Shown: piece by piece, positions 52,086 to 61,019 of the stretch
Position numbering within the stretch: the stretch's first letter is position 1
How the letters are laid out: each line of letters opens with the position of its first letter
Assembly (NCBI RefSeq): GCF_012976305.1
Contig: NZ_JABDSR010000002.1
Span: 124,001 to 188,000, forward strand
Source: Peptoniphilus faecalis
GTDB lineage: Bacteria > Bacillota > Clostridia > Tissierellales > Peptoniphilaceae
Direction: 5' to 3'
DNA: 64,000 bases
The notes under the pieces: model-generated
Told to the model about the DNA's origin: nothing
Seen by the model: only the letters and a program-made list of their open reading frames with translations
Databases searched by the model: none
Program-made: the position numbers and the translations under genes

Positions 52086-53039
52086 TCAGTTTACTTTGTT
52101 CTTTGGAGTTTTTCCATTTTTAAAATCAATTAAATTGTCCTTTGCATTTTCACCCATTTCTAGTCTTGCTTCAAAAGTAGCATTGCCAAGGTGAGGAGCA
52201 AGGATTACATTGTCTAGGTCTATTAGTTTTTCATTTACCTTAGGTTCTTCTTCATATACATCGAGAGCAGCTCCCGCTATTTTTCCTTCTATTAGGGCAT
52301 CAGCAAGGGCATCTTCGTCTACAACTGGACCTCTTGAAGCATTTATTAATATAGCACTTTTTTTCATCATAGCCAGTTCGTTTTTAGAAATCATATGATG
52401 TAGTTCAGGCACATAGGCAGTGTGAAGACTCAAAAAGTCAGAATTTTTAATTACATCATCCTTTGTTCTATATTCAATATTGTATTCACTCTCAAAATCT
52501 TCTTTTCTAGTGCGTGAATAATAAATTACATTCATCTCAAAGGCTCTTGCTCTTTTTGCTAGATTTTTGCCAATATTTCCAAGACCAATTATGCCAAGAG
52601 TTTTTCCCTTAAGTTGACTTCCAAGGTAAAAAGTTGGTCTCCAACCATAGAATTCTCCTCTTCTTGTAACTTTGTCGCCTGACACAATTTTTCTTGCAGC
52701 AGCAAGCATTAGTCCAAAGGCAAGTTCCGCAGTGGAAACGGCAGATGCAGGTGCCGGTGCATTTGTAACAACAATATTTTTTTCTCTTGCGTAGTTTATG
52801 TCTATATTGTCAAAACCAGCTCCGTAGTTTGCAATAATTTTTAAGTCACTTCCTGCGTCAATTACATCCTTATCAATTTTATCAGATAGAGGACACAAAA
52901 GTGCATCTTGACCCTTAATTTTTTCAATAATTTCTTCTTTTTTTAAAGGCATATTGGAGTCGTGATAAGTTATCTCGAAATTTTTATTTAGTTCGTCATA
53001 AATTTTTTCAGGAATATTACTCGTAATTAATAATTTCAT
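52086..53039 (-). CDS. D-2-hydroxyacid dehydrogenase
   Basis: A 317-residue NAD-dependent enzyme. The Rossmann loop is GIIGLGNIGKNLA near residue 148, the catalytic Arg segment NASRGPVVDEDAL, and the acid-His pair lies in EEEPKVNEK and LAPHLGNATFEAR. ATG 53039 follows GAGGTG; an upstream GTG is part of that site. It resembles glyoxylate/hydroxypyruvate reductases. Because it is co-transcribed with hutG, reduction of 2-oxoglutarate to (R)-2-hydroxyglutarate is an attractive but unproven role. Confidence 0.87.
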   Translation of the reverse strand: MKLLITSNIPEKIYDELNKNFEITYHDSNMPLKKEEIIEKIKGQDALLCPLSDKIDKDVIDAGSDLKIIANYGAGFDNIDINYAREKNIVVTNAPAPASAVSTAELAFGLMLAAARKIVSGDKVTRRGEFYGWRPTFYLGSQLKGKTLGIIGLGNIGKNLAKRARAFEMNVIYYSRTRKEDFESEYNIEYRTKDDVIKNSDFLSLHTAYVPELHHMISKNELAMMKKSAILINASRGPVVDEDALADALIEGKIAGAALDVYEEEPKVNEKLIDLDNVILAPHLGNATFEARLEMGENAKDNLIDFKNGKTPKNKVN

Positions 53040-53177
53040 TTTATTCACCTCATAATCTTATTTTAACATATTTAAGGAATATATTAAAAGATGATAAAAA
53101 TTTTATAAAGGGGAAAAGTCTAGGTTCATCAAACATTCGTGACAAAAAATAGTATAAAAGAAAAATAGGAAAACGTA

Positions 53178-53206
53178 TTGACTAAAAAACAAGCAAATGT
53201 TATATT
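53178..53206 (+). promoter_or_regulatory. promoter of accessory unit 1
   Basis: TTGACT (53178-53183) and TATATT (53201-53206) with a 17-bp spacer. The surrounding sequence GTATTGACTAAAAAAC resembles that of the promoter at 53749. Confidence 0.55.
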
Positions 53207-53285
53207 AAGCTAAAAGAGAAGGGATGTTTCCAATGTTCATATTATATTAATAAAAGAGATTAGTGTAGACATAGTTTTTATTAAT

Positions 53286-53420
53286 AAAAAGGAGATTACG
53301 ATAAAAAAATTATTATTTTGATGTAGAATTATTAGAGTCAGTTGGATTTTCTGTAACAAAATCAGAAAGTTGGTTTGCTAGAAAATTTTATAATTTCAAC
53401 ATAACCTTAGGAGTATAGCA
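53286..53420 (+). pseudogene. decayed small exported-protein gene (unit 1)
   Basis: An AAGGAG site is followed six bases later by ATA AAA AAA TTA TTA TTT TGA, an exported-protein-like start that stops after six codons. In another frame a short coding-like stretch (DVELLESVGFSVTKSESWF) runs to a TAG near 53418. The leader arrangement mirrors that of the intact gene at 53897. I read it as a decayed relative; the evidence is thin. The remaining bases from 53040 to 53461 hold only the promoter and AT-rich sequence. Confidence 0.3.
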
Positions 53421-53461
53421 TTTTATGCATAGTGATAGCCTTGAATGAGGAAAAACATAAT

Positions 53462-53728
53462 ATGGAAAAAATTTATAAAATATTAAAATATTTTTTATAT
53501 TTAATTAGTTCGATAGTAATGATGCTATTTGGAAGTAGGGGATTAGGTTTTGATTCTATAATTTATTTTATAAATCATATTAAATGGAAAATCACAGGAG
53601 ATATAAGTCAAAGCATAAAGTATTTAGCTTTTTTTCAAATTGTTGAAAATATAATAAGTCTTATTGGTTTAGCCTTATTTATCTATACTATTACGAACAT
53701 ATTATTACTGTTAAAAGAAGAAAAATAA
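53462..53728 (+). CDS. small membrane protein (accessory unit 1)
   Basis: An 88-residue protein with two predicted transmembrane helices (about 8-27 and 60-84). ATG 53462 follows GAGGAA; an in-frame GTG at 53432 precedes that site. The N-terminal half (EKIYKILKYFLYLISSIVMMLFGS) is closely related to the frameshifted gene at 56109. No family recognised. It is probably the second gene behind the promoter at 53178. Confidence 0.65.
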   Translation: MEKIYKILKYFLYLISSIVMMLFGSRGLGFDSIIYFINHIKWKITGDISQSIKYLAFFQIVENIISLIGLALFIYTITNILLLLKEEK

Positions 53729-53748
53729 ATAGAGAAAGATAAAATGTA

Positions 53749-53777
53749 TTGACAAAAAAACTAAAGTGCAATATTTT
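53749..53777 (+). promoter_or_regulatory. promoter of accessory unit 2
   Basis: TTGACA (53749-53754) and TATTTT (53772-53777) with a 17-bp spacer. The transcript would carry a leader of about 110 nt containing a short hairpin (AGGTTT/AAACCT at about 53845-53872). Confidence 0.5.
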
Positions 53778-53896
53778 TAAACAAATAATTTAAAGTGTTA
53801 AAAATATAAACAAGTAAATAAATTAAACATAGGAGGTGTTTTCAAGGTTTATAGGTTACCTTTAAAAACCTAAATGTATTATATAAGGAGATTATT

Positions 53897-54391
53897 ATTA
53901 AAAAAATTATTTTAATATTAATAATATTAATTGGAACTATAAATGTTGTATGTGCGGAAAAATTACATACAGATTATACGGAAGAATTCTATGACATAAC
54001 TTCTTCTAAATATTTAGAAGAATATAATTATGATGGGTATAAAGAAGGATATATAATTGAGTCTGATATAAATAGTAAGTCATTTATCCCCGATATAGCA
54101 TTAGCTTATTCTGGTTTTAATGTAAATAGATTTACTAAGAAAATAAGAGGGTGGGCATCTACATCAGCACCTGAAAAATATGAAGTAAGTGTAAGAGGAG
54201 ATATGTTCAAAAATTATCATTCAATAAATTTAGCATCTTCTACAAGAGGTTATGGAAATGTTAGGTCCAACTCTCCTTATATTGATTATAAAAAAGGAGA
54301 TGTTTTTGAATTTAGAAGTTTCCATAACTGTTGGAATTCAGCGGGTGTTAAAGTTTTTAATGATAGTTTGTATATATCCAGAAACTTATAG
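53897..54391 (+). CDS. small secreted protein with apparent ATT start
   Basis: The frame is open from before 53891 to the TAG at 54389 and reads as a full exported protein. Behind AAGGAG (53885-53890) comes ATT, then AAA AAA and a hydrophobic run (IILILIILIGTINVVCA), a textbook signal peptide. The mature part of about 143 residues ends in a beta-rich region (SINLASSTRGYGNVRS, FEFRSFHNCWNSAG). The first ATG (54203) would remove the signal peptide and half the protein. ATT 53897 has ideal spacing (six bases). No family recognised. Alternatively the ATG mutated and the gene is silent. Confidence 0.55.
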   Translation: MKKIILILIILIGTINVVCAEKLHTDYTEEFYDITSSKYLEEYNYDGYKEGYIIESDINSKSFIPDIALAYSGFNVNRFTKKIRGWASTSAPEKYEVSVRGDMFKNYHSINLASSTRGYGNVRSNSPYIDYKKGDVFEFRSFHNCWNSAGVKVFNDSLYISRNL

Positions 54392-54393
54392 CT

Positions 54394-55131
54394 ATGAATC
54401 AAAAAGAAACTATTAATATTTGTTTTTCTCAGTCGTTAGAAGGAGTTTTAAAGGATTTTAATAGAGAATTAAAAATATTATCCATACCAATTTCCTTTGA
54501 CATTGGAAATTTACAAGAAATAGAAAACCTTGAGTTTCAGGTATGCTTAGATCCTTATGTGGAAAATGAAATAAATATAAGAAGTATTTTAGACAAACTT
54601 GAGTATTTAGTAGCGAGTACTACTTTAAAGAATTTTGTGATTTGGTATTCAGAAGATTCCAATGAGTACTGTGGAATGCTATATGTTCTTTATAAGTTAA
54701 GAAAAACTAATAATAAAAATATTTATTTAATCAATGGTAGCGATGTATTGTATTTAAATAATCTTATTATAGATATAAAAAGGACTTCAGAGATAACAAA
54801 AGAATTTATACCTTTAACAATGAAAAAAATTAAAAGAATAAATAACATAGAAAAACAAAATTATATTGCTGAATTTAAACAAAATTTTAATAAAAAAGGC
54901 ACTATTAGATTATATAATAGTAATTATAGGAGGATATTAAATTTCAGTTATTCAGAATTGGTTCCAGATGTATATTTTGCTTTAGAAACAAAATATAATC
55001 TAGAAGAGAATATACTTTTAATCAGAGATAAGCTTTCCTATAGTTATAATATTGCGGCTCACATGATAGAATTTCTTGAAAAAAATAATATGATAGAAAT
55101 AAGAGAAGGCATGATTGTAAAAATAATATGA
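54394..55131 (+). CDS. DUF1835-like protein
   Basis: A 245-residue soluble protein. The N-terminal half resembles DUF1835 domains: ICFSQSLEGVLKDF at the start, RSILDKLEYL in the middle and FVIWYSEDSNEYCGMLYVLYKL where the family has W-x-x-x-(S/N)-x-x-(D/E). The C-terminal half looks like a winged helix (YSELVPDVYFALETKYN, SYNIAAHMIEFLEKNNM). It starts two bases after the secreted protein and overlaps the next gene by four. The family call is tentative. Confidence 0.55.
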   Translation: MNQKETINICFSQSLEGVLKDFNRELKILSIPISFDIGNLQEIENLEFQVCLDPYVENEINIRSILDKLEYLVASTTLKNFVIWYSEDSNEYCGMLYVLYKLRKTNNKNIYLINGSDVLYLNNLIIDIKRTSEITKEFIPLTMKKIKRINNIEKQNYIAEFKQNFNKKGTIRLYNSNYRRILNFSYSELVPDVYFALETKYNLEENILLIRDKLSYSYNIAAHMIEFLEKNNMIEIREGMIVKII

Positions 55132-56101
55132 AATCACTTAAAAAGCTTATACTAAGTGGAATTTTATTGACCGTTTTGTTATTTTTAAATTTTTTTGAAT
55201 TTTATAAAAATGAAGATTTAGTTAATTATGAATGCACCAATATTCAAATATTAGGATCAGAAAATAATATCAGAACGATAGCATTAAACGACAAAGGAAA
55301 AAATGTAAATAATGAAATAAACTTAAACATTAACTTCTCAACAAATAAAGAATTGTTATTTAATACGGTGCTGATTAACAATTTCGAAAATAAAAGATTT
55401 TCGATTAATGAATTAAAGAGTTCAAATATACAGAGAATAAAGTTCCCAGAAACAAAGAAAGCATCTTCAAACAATTTAATAAAAACAGAAAATACTGGTT
55501 TAAATTTAAATGATTATATTTTGATTTTTTTGGGAACTAAACAAAATAAAATTGACATAATTAAACATTTTAGATTCACAGTTCAAGATTATGGAACAAA
55601 GTCAATACAAAAAATAGAGCCGACATATACAAAAAATTTATATAGAAAAATAAAAAAACAAACTTAGATGGGATAGAAAACTTAGCACTATTAGATTATA
55701 AATTTAATGAGTTAGATAAAAATTTCAAAAAGAAAGATGATCTGAAAAAAACATATATATTTATAGATATAGAAAAAGAGTTAAATAATTCACCATATTT
55801 TGATAAACTAATAAATGATATTAATTTTGAAGAAAATATACTAGTTAGTTTAGCTATATTTTTTATAAAAGATAATCAAGGACAGATAATAAGAGATAGA
55901 GTATTTTATATAAATACTGAATTAGACAAGAAAATTTTAATAGAAAATCCATGTACAGATGAATTAAATAGTAAAGGAGATTTTCGAGTAATGGCTGTAT
56001 TTTATCCTATGGAAAAATCAGATGATAAATTATATTCTTATAAAATATCTCTGTGGGACGTTTTATTTTATTCTAAAGTTTTTATCAGATATAAGAATTA
56101 A
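55128..56101 (+). pseudogene. membrane-anchored extracytoplasmic protein interrupted by an A7 frameshift
   Basis: The first frame (55128-55667) encodes 179 residues: an N-terminal membrane anchor (about 6-24) and an outside domain. It stops two codons after a run of seven A residues (55652-55658, read A AAA AAA). In the -1 frame the sequence continues without stop for about 147 codons to TAA 56099-56101 (NLDGIENLALLDYKFNELD and onward), with the same composition. The combined product would be about 324 residues. Either a recent indel, phase variation, or programmed -1 frameshifting/transcript slippage at the A-run. Family unknown. Confidence 0.55.
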
Positions 56102-56108
56102 GTAAAAG

Positions 56109-56310
56109 ATGAAAGAAATTATTGAAAAGATATACAAATATTTTTTTATTTTTAATAACATCATTGATTATAATGTTATTTGGAAATATTTCAAAATATA
56201 AAGAGTCTGAATTTAGGAGTATAGTTGTTTTATTAAATGACATTGTATTTCTTATCGGTGTAGAAGTAATCAAAAGTCAAAAACCTATAATTTTTTGTAA
56301 ATACATATAG
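56109..56310 (+). pseudogene. frameshifted paralogue of the small membrane protein at 53462
   Basis: ATG 56109 begins MKEIIEKIYKYFF; after a run of seven T residues (56141-56147) the coding sequence continues in the +1 frame as LFLITSLIIMLFGNISKYKE to TAG at 56308. The joined product aligns with EKIYKILKYFLYLISSIVMMLFGS of the gene at 53462. Removing one T restores one frame. It may be a dead copy or a contingency gene switched by the T-run. Confidence 0.6.
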
Positions 56311-56402
56311 AATTTTATAAGATTAGTGGACTTAATACTAATTAATTATTATTGTTTTCAAAATATAATTACTTGTAAGTGAAAATAAAATATAAATTTA
56401 TA

Positions 56403-56437
56403 AGAAGTTGGGAAATTATAATTTCTAACTTCTTTTT
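56403..56437 (+). terminator. intrinsic terminator of the accessory island
   Basis: A two-part stem (56403-56409 with 56427-56433, plus GAAAT with ATTTC inside) and a T-run. Confidence 0.85.
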
Positions 56438-56513
56438 AAATTGCATAAGCTTTAAAAATTTTAAAATCTAATATATAATAGATAGGCTTATAAAAAAGTT
56501 AGGGAGTGATTAG

Positions 56514-57857
56514 GTGCAAAGTAATGAAAATAAATTGGGGACAATGGCAATCCCAAAGCTTTTATTTCAAGTATCCTTTCCCATTGTAGTTTCTATGTTT
56601 ATACAATCTATGTATAACTTAGTGGATTCTTATTACATTGGAAAGATCAACGAAGAGGCCTTTACAGCAATTTCAATTGCCTTTCCCATTCAAAATATAA
56701 TGATAGGAATAGCAGTGGGAACTGGTGTAGGAATGAACTCTTTGATATCAAGGTACTTGGGAGAAAAGAATTTTGAAAAATCAGATAGGGTTGCCGAGAC
56801 AGGTTTATCTCTTGCAATAATTTACGGAATAATACTTCTAATAATTTCAAGGTTTCTGCCAAGACCTTTTTTGTCAGCACAGACGACAAACGAGAATATA
56901 ATAAATTATGGAGTAGATTATCTCCAAATTGTAATGGGTCTATCTATGGGAGTTTTTATGCAAATTTTTCTCGAAAGGCTCTTACAGTCCACGGGAAGAT
57001 CAATATTCACAATGCTCACGCAACTCATTGGGGCAATATTAAATATAATCCTTGATCCAATTTTTATATTTGGATATTTTGGACTTCCTGCCATGGGAGT
57101 AAAGGGAGCGGCAATTGCAACTGTAATGGGACAAATTATAGGAGCTCTCTTTGGATGCTTTTTCGAATATAAATTTAATGAAGAGATAACAATTAAGAAA
57201 CCAGTTTTAGATTTAGATATAGTGAAGAGAATATACGTAGTTGGAGTCCCTTCTATGATTACAATTACAATTCAATCCTTTACAATTTATGTGCTAAATA
57301 AAATGCTTTCAGCAATATCAACTTCTGCAATTGCGGCACTTGGAGCATATTTCAAAATACAGTCCTTTGTATTTATGCCAGTCTTTGGAGTGAATAACGG
57401 ATTGGTGCCAATAGTCGCCTACAATTATGGTGCAAAAAATAAAGAGAGAATTGTAAAATCAATAAAACTCGCCTTTTTAGCAGTAACAGGAATGATGATA
57501 ATTGTATCGGCAATTATAATAATTTTCCCACGAGAACTACTTTCCATATTCTCAGCAAGTGGCAAGATGCTCGAAATTGGAATACCAATGTTAAGAATAT
57601 GCGCATTATCATATATATTTGCTGGAATATCAATCGTTGGGGTAGCAGTTTTTCAAGCCCTTGGCAATGGAATTTTAGCACTATTTGATTCTATATTAAG
57701 ACAAATAATTGTGCTCCTACCAGTAGCATATATTGCAATAAAATTTTTCACAGTCAATGAAATATGGTGGGGATATGTAATCGCAGAATTCGCTTCAATA
57801 TTATTTGTAATATATTTTATGAACACTTTTGTTAGAAAAAAATTAGAGCATATTTAA
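56514..57857 (+). CDS. MATE family efflux transporter
   Basis: A 447-residue membrane protein with twelve predicted helices in two halves. MATE features are FQVSFPIVVSMFIQSMYNLVDSYYIGK at the start, GVGMNSLISRYLGEKNFEKSD, and GVNNGLVPIVAYNYGAKNKERI in the second half. It exports drugs or metabolites by Na+ or H+ antiport. The start is GTG 56514 behind AGGGAGTG. It is alone between two terminator/promoter regions. A Na+ gradient from the glutaconyl-CoA decarboxylase could drive it (inference). Confidence 0.93.
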   Translation: MQSNENKLGTMAIPKLLFQVSFPIVVSMFIQSMYNLVDSYYIGKINEEAFTAISIAFPIQNIMIGIAVGTGVGMNSLISRYLGEKNFEKSDRVAETGLSLAIIYGIILLIISRFLPRPFLSAQTTNENIINYGVDYLQIVMGLSMGVFMQIFLERLLQSTGRSIFTMLTQLIGAILNIILDPIFIFGYFGLPAMGVKGAAIATVMGQIIGALFGCFFEYKFNEEITIKKPVLDLDIVKRIYVVGVPSMITITIQSFTIYVLNKMLSAISTSAIAALGAYFKIQSFVFMPVFGVNNGLVPIVAYNYGAKNKERIVKSIKLAFLAVTGMMIIVSAIIIIFPRELLSIFSASGKMLEIGIPMLRICALSYIFAGISIVGVAVFQALGNGILALFDSILRQIIVLLPVAYIAIKFFTVNEIWWGYVIAEFASILFVIYFMNTFVRKKLEHI

Positions 57858-57877
57858 GTCTTAAAATGGCTTAAATG

Positions 57878-57906
57878 TTGAAAAAAATTTAAATTTGATG
57901 TATCAT
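57878..57906 (+). promoter_or_regulatory. promoter of tuf
   Basis: TTGAAA (57878-57883) and TATCAT (57901-57906) with a 17-bp spacer, 34 bp before the start codon. Confidence 0.55.
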
Positions 57907-57939
57907 GAAGTTAATTTAAAAAATCCTAGGAGGAATAGC

Positions 57940-59133
57940 ATGGCTAAAGCAAAATTTGAAAGAAATAAACCACATGTAAACATTGGAACAATTGGTCACG
58001 TTGACCACGGTAAAACAACACTAACAGCAGCAATCACACTTGTAATGAACAAGAGATATGGCAGCGGAGAATTCGTAGATTACGCTCACATTGACAAAGC
58101 GCCAGAAGAAAGAGAAAGAGGAATCACAATATCCACATCTCACGTAGAATACGAAACACCAAACAGACACTACGCACACGTAGACTGCCCAGGACACGCT
58201 GACTATGTAAAGAACATGATCACAGGAGCAGCACAAATGGACGGAGCTATCCTAGTAGTATCAGCAGCTGACGGTCCAATGCCACAAACAAGAGAACACA
58301 TTCTACTAGCACGTCAAGTAGGAGTACCAAAGATAGTAGTATTCCTAAACAAAGAAGACCAAGTAGACGATCCAGAACTAATAGAATTAGTAGAAATGGA
58401 AGTAAGGGACTTGCTATCAGAATACGATTTTGATGGAGACAACACACCAATCATAGTAGGATCAGCACTAAAAGCATTAGACGATCCAGACGGAGAATGG
58501 GGAGACAAGATCGTAAAACTAATGGAAGCAGTAGACGAATACATTCCAACACCAGCAAGAGACACAGAACACCCATTCCTAATGCCAATAGAAGACATCT
58601 TCTCAATCACAGGAAGAGGAACAGTAGCAACAGGAAGAGTAGAACAAGGCGTAGTAAAAGTAGGGGACACAGTAGAAGTAGTAGGCTTAACAGAAGAAAA
58701 AAGACAAGTAGTAGTAACAGGTGTAGAAATGTTTAGAAAACAACTAGACCAAGCTCAAGCAGGAGACAATATAGGAGCACTACTAAGAGGAGTACAAAGA
58801 GAAGAAATCCAAAGAGGACAAGTACTAGCAGCACCAGGAACAATACATCCCCACACAAAATTTGAAGCCGAAGTATATGTACTAACAAAAGAAGAAGGCG
58901 GAAGACACACACCATTTTTTAACGGATACAGACCACAATTTTACTTCAGAACAACAGACGTAACAGGAGATATCCAACTAAAAGAAGGAACAGAAATGGT
59001 AATGCCAGGAGACAACTCCACATTTACAGTAACACTAATCACACCAATAGCAATGGACGAAGGACTAAGATTTGCCATTCGTGAAGGTGGAAGAACAGTA
59101 GCATCAGGAGTAGTATCAAAGATTCTTGACTAA
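57940..59133 (+). CDS. tuf: elongation factor Tu
   Basis: A 397-residue GTPase that delivers aminoacyl-tRNA to the ribosome. G1 GHVDHGKT, switch I region ERGITI, G3 DCPGHAD, and the [12 protein letters not shown] and [11 protein letters not shown] segments are intact. NKEDQ is present where NKxD is expected. ATG 57940 follows AGGAGG; an earlier in-frame ATG at 57898 lies over the -10 box. Codon choice differs from neighbours (many CTA, GTA, ACA, AAC, GAC), the bias of very high expression. It stands alone, away from rpsL-rpsG-fusA, with its own promoter and terminator. Confidence 0.98.
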   Translation: MAKAKFERNKPHVNIGTIGHVDHGKTTLTAAITLVMNKRYGSGEFVDYAHIDKAPEERERGITISTSHVEYETPNRHYAHVDCPGHADYVKNMITGAAQMDGAILVVSAADGPMPQTREHILLARQVGVPKIVVFLNKEDQVDDPELIELVEMEVRDLLSEYDFDGDNTPIIVGSALKALDDPDGEWGDKIVKLMEAVDEYIPTPARDTEHPFLMPIEDIFSITGRGTVATGRVEQGVVKVGDTVEVVGLTEEKRQVVVTGVEMFRKQLDQAQAGDNIGALLRGVQREEIQRGQVLAAPGTIHPHTKFEAEVYVLTKEEGGRHTPFFNGYRPQFYFRTTDVTGDIQLKEGTEMVMPGDNSTFTVTLITPIAMDEGLRFAIREGGRTVASGVVSKILD

Positions 59134-59158
59134 TCCTTGGCTTACAAAATAAAAAATT

Positions 59159-59185
59159 AGAGCAGGTTTATACCTGCTCTTTTTT
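59159..59185 (+). terminator. intrinsic terminator of tuf
   Basis: A 9-bp perfect stem (59159-59167 with 59172-59180), TTAT loop and six T residues. Confidence 0.92.
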
Positions 59186-59304
59186 GTTGGGCTTTTAAAG
59201 CTGTTATTAAGAATTGTAAGAGAATAATTTACTTTTAAGTATATGGGGCGATTTTTATAAAGTTGTGATAAAAAGGAATTGAGGTTTTTAAATATAAATT
59301 TTAA

Positions 59305-59846
59305 TTAGCTTAACATATTTATTATATCTCTAAGAATTGATGCAGAAGCTCGTATTGGACCAGATTCTCCACCTATAATAACTAATTCTCCAATGGTGTC
59401 TGTTTTATATTTAACGCCTTTATTTTTTCCGTTAATTGAATATAAAGTGTCATCTTCATTAACTAGTTTTAAGCCAACTTCAGCTTTTATCTTATCGTCA
59501 TTTCTGATACAAGATCCCACTAGTTTATATCGCATATTATTATTTTTTGCGGCAATAACTTCTTCGGCATCTAGATTTTCTATTCCATTAGAACATCAAT
59601 ATCCTTATTAGACATCAAAAAATCAAAATTTATTTTCTTGTCATAAAGTTCATTAGACTTTAGGCTTTCGGAAATAATCACGTTATCAAAGTCAATTCCA
59701 TTGGAATTATAAATTCCGCCTTTACTATCAAGTACATAAGTCAAGATAGGATTTATGCCCAAAGTCTCAAGATATTTATTTTTTATTTTTAAAAGCTTAA
59801 CAAAAGCCTTTCCAACATTTCTATATCCTATAATTCCAATTCTCAT
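59305..59846 (-). pseudogene. hom: homoserine dehydrogenase remnant with internal deletion
   Basis: Two minus-strand pieces in different frames. The first (59846-59580) is the NAD-binding start, MRIGIIGYRNVGKAFVKLL, running to NKDIDVLME, the place of the family's DIDVVVE. The next resumes with NGIENLDAEEVIAAKNNN, like GIxNIxxxDI in the catalytic domain's end, then KLVGSCIRNDD and IIGGESGPIRASASILRDI to 59305. About 150 residues of the catalytic core are missing at the junction near 59585. The gene is therefore dead or strongly altered. Confidence 0.7.
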
Positions 59847-59962
59847 AAATTATCTCCTTATAAAATATTTTATAAGATTAAATTAGCATGAAAGAAGGAT
59901 GACTTCAAGGGATTGACCATAGGAATAATTGCATATTTTTATATGATTTATTATATAAGAAA

Positions 59963-60904
59963 TTAAAGTTGAAAACTTTTTAGATATTTAATAAATTCTT
60001 TCTCCTTGTCAGAGAAGACTTTATTTTTCAGATAAAATAAGTTAACACTTCTTTTTGCATTATCACTTTTCAATTTATAATAAAGTAGTGAGTCATTAAA
60101 TTTATCCTGTTTAACAATACGATCTCTAATGAATACTATTCCCTTGCCAGATTTTGCTATGTCGTAGGAAGTTTGGAGCTGATCCATATAAATTAAAATA
60201 TTTGGTCTAAAACCATACTCGTAGCAAATGTTCATAGCACGATCATGTAAATCATTACCTTCTTTCAAGAAAATAAAATTTTCATTTTGAAATAATTTTA
60301 AATCAACACACTTTTCTTGGCTGACATTATCCAAATTAGTTATGTCTTCATAACTTAAAGCGAACTCAAGTAAATCATCATTTATTGAATTAGACTTAGG
60401 TACGGCCAAAATTAATTCTTCATTGAACCAAACTTTTGAGTTAAATAATTTTGGATTTAAATTTTCAACACAGACGCCTAAATCGGCCAAGTTAAATTTT
60501 AAAAAGTCATCAATCTCACCTGTTCCAATTTCTATTATTGCAATTTTTAGTTCGGGATCAATATCAGAGTATTTTTCAATAATCTCAGGGAATACTTGGG
60601 TGCAAAAATAAGTTGATCCGCAAAGAGTAAAAATATTTTGTTTAGAGTCAGTTAATTTTTTTAAATTTTCAGAAGTTATTTTTTCTAACTCCATAACTTT
60701 TTCTATTGCGTCTATATAAATTTTTCCAGCTTCAGTTAATTGAATTGGGTTTGACTTCCTATCAAATAAGACAACTCCCAAATCATCCTCAACTTTTTTT
60801 ACAATGTTACTGAGAGAGGGCTGAGAAACAAACAATGATTTTGCTGCATTAGAAAAACTTTTATGCACATAAACTTCATAAATATATTCATTATAATCAA
60901 ACAT
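59963..60904 (-). CDS. LysR family transcriptional regulator
   Basis: A 313-residue regulator. The winged HTH is at the N-terminus (KSFSNAAKSLFVSQPSLSNIVKKVEDDLG), followed by a LysR substrate-binding domain of about 210 residues. ATG 60904 follows AGGAGAT; a start at 60928 would precede this site. It is divergent from a symporter-aminotransferase-RidA operon and most likely controls it in response to its substrate. The intergenic region has a matching palindrome. Confidence 0.92.
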   Translation of the reverse strand: MFDYNEYIYEVYVHKSFSNAAKSLFVSQPSLSNIVKKVEDDLGVVLFDRKSNPIQLTEAGKIYIDAIEKVMELEKITSENLKKLTDSKQNIFTLCGSTYFCTQVFPEIIEKYSDIDPELKIAIIEIGTGEIDDFLKFNLADLGVCVENLNPKLFNSKVWFNEELILAVPKSNSINDDLLEFALSYEDITNLDNVSQEKCVDLKLFQNENFIFLKEGNDLHDRAMNICYEYGFRPNILIYMDQLQTSYDIAKSGKGIVFIRDRIVKQDKFNDSLLYYKLKSDNAKRSVNLFYLKNKVFSDKEKEFIKYLKSFQL

Positions 60905-60936
60905 AATATCTCCTATAATCAAACTCATATAATCTT

Positions 60937-60953
60937 ATACAAGAATACGTATT
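60937..60953. promoter_or_regulatory. candidate LysR binding site
   Basis: Within the 115-bp divergent region, ATAC (60937-60940) and GTAT (60949-60952) flank a dyad; the right part contains the 10-bp palindrome AATACGTATT (60944-60953). The size and position fit a LysR operator. Confidence 0.4.
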
Positions 60954-61019
60954 AGACAGTGAAAAGGTTTTACTGTTATGATTATATCATATTATATAGG
61001 TAAATTAAGGAGGTATATT

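Noticed and set aside
54203-54391. 62-residue protein starting at ATG 54203
   Set aside because: The same frame is open far upstream with a signal peptide and ribosome binding site, so this ATG is internal.
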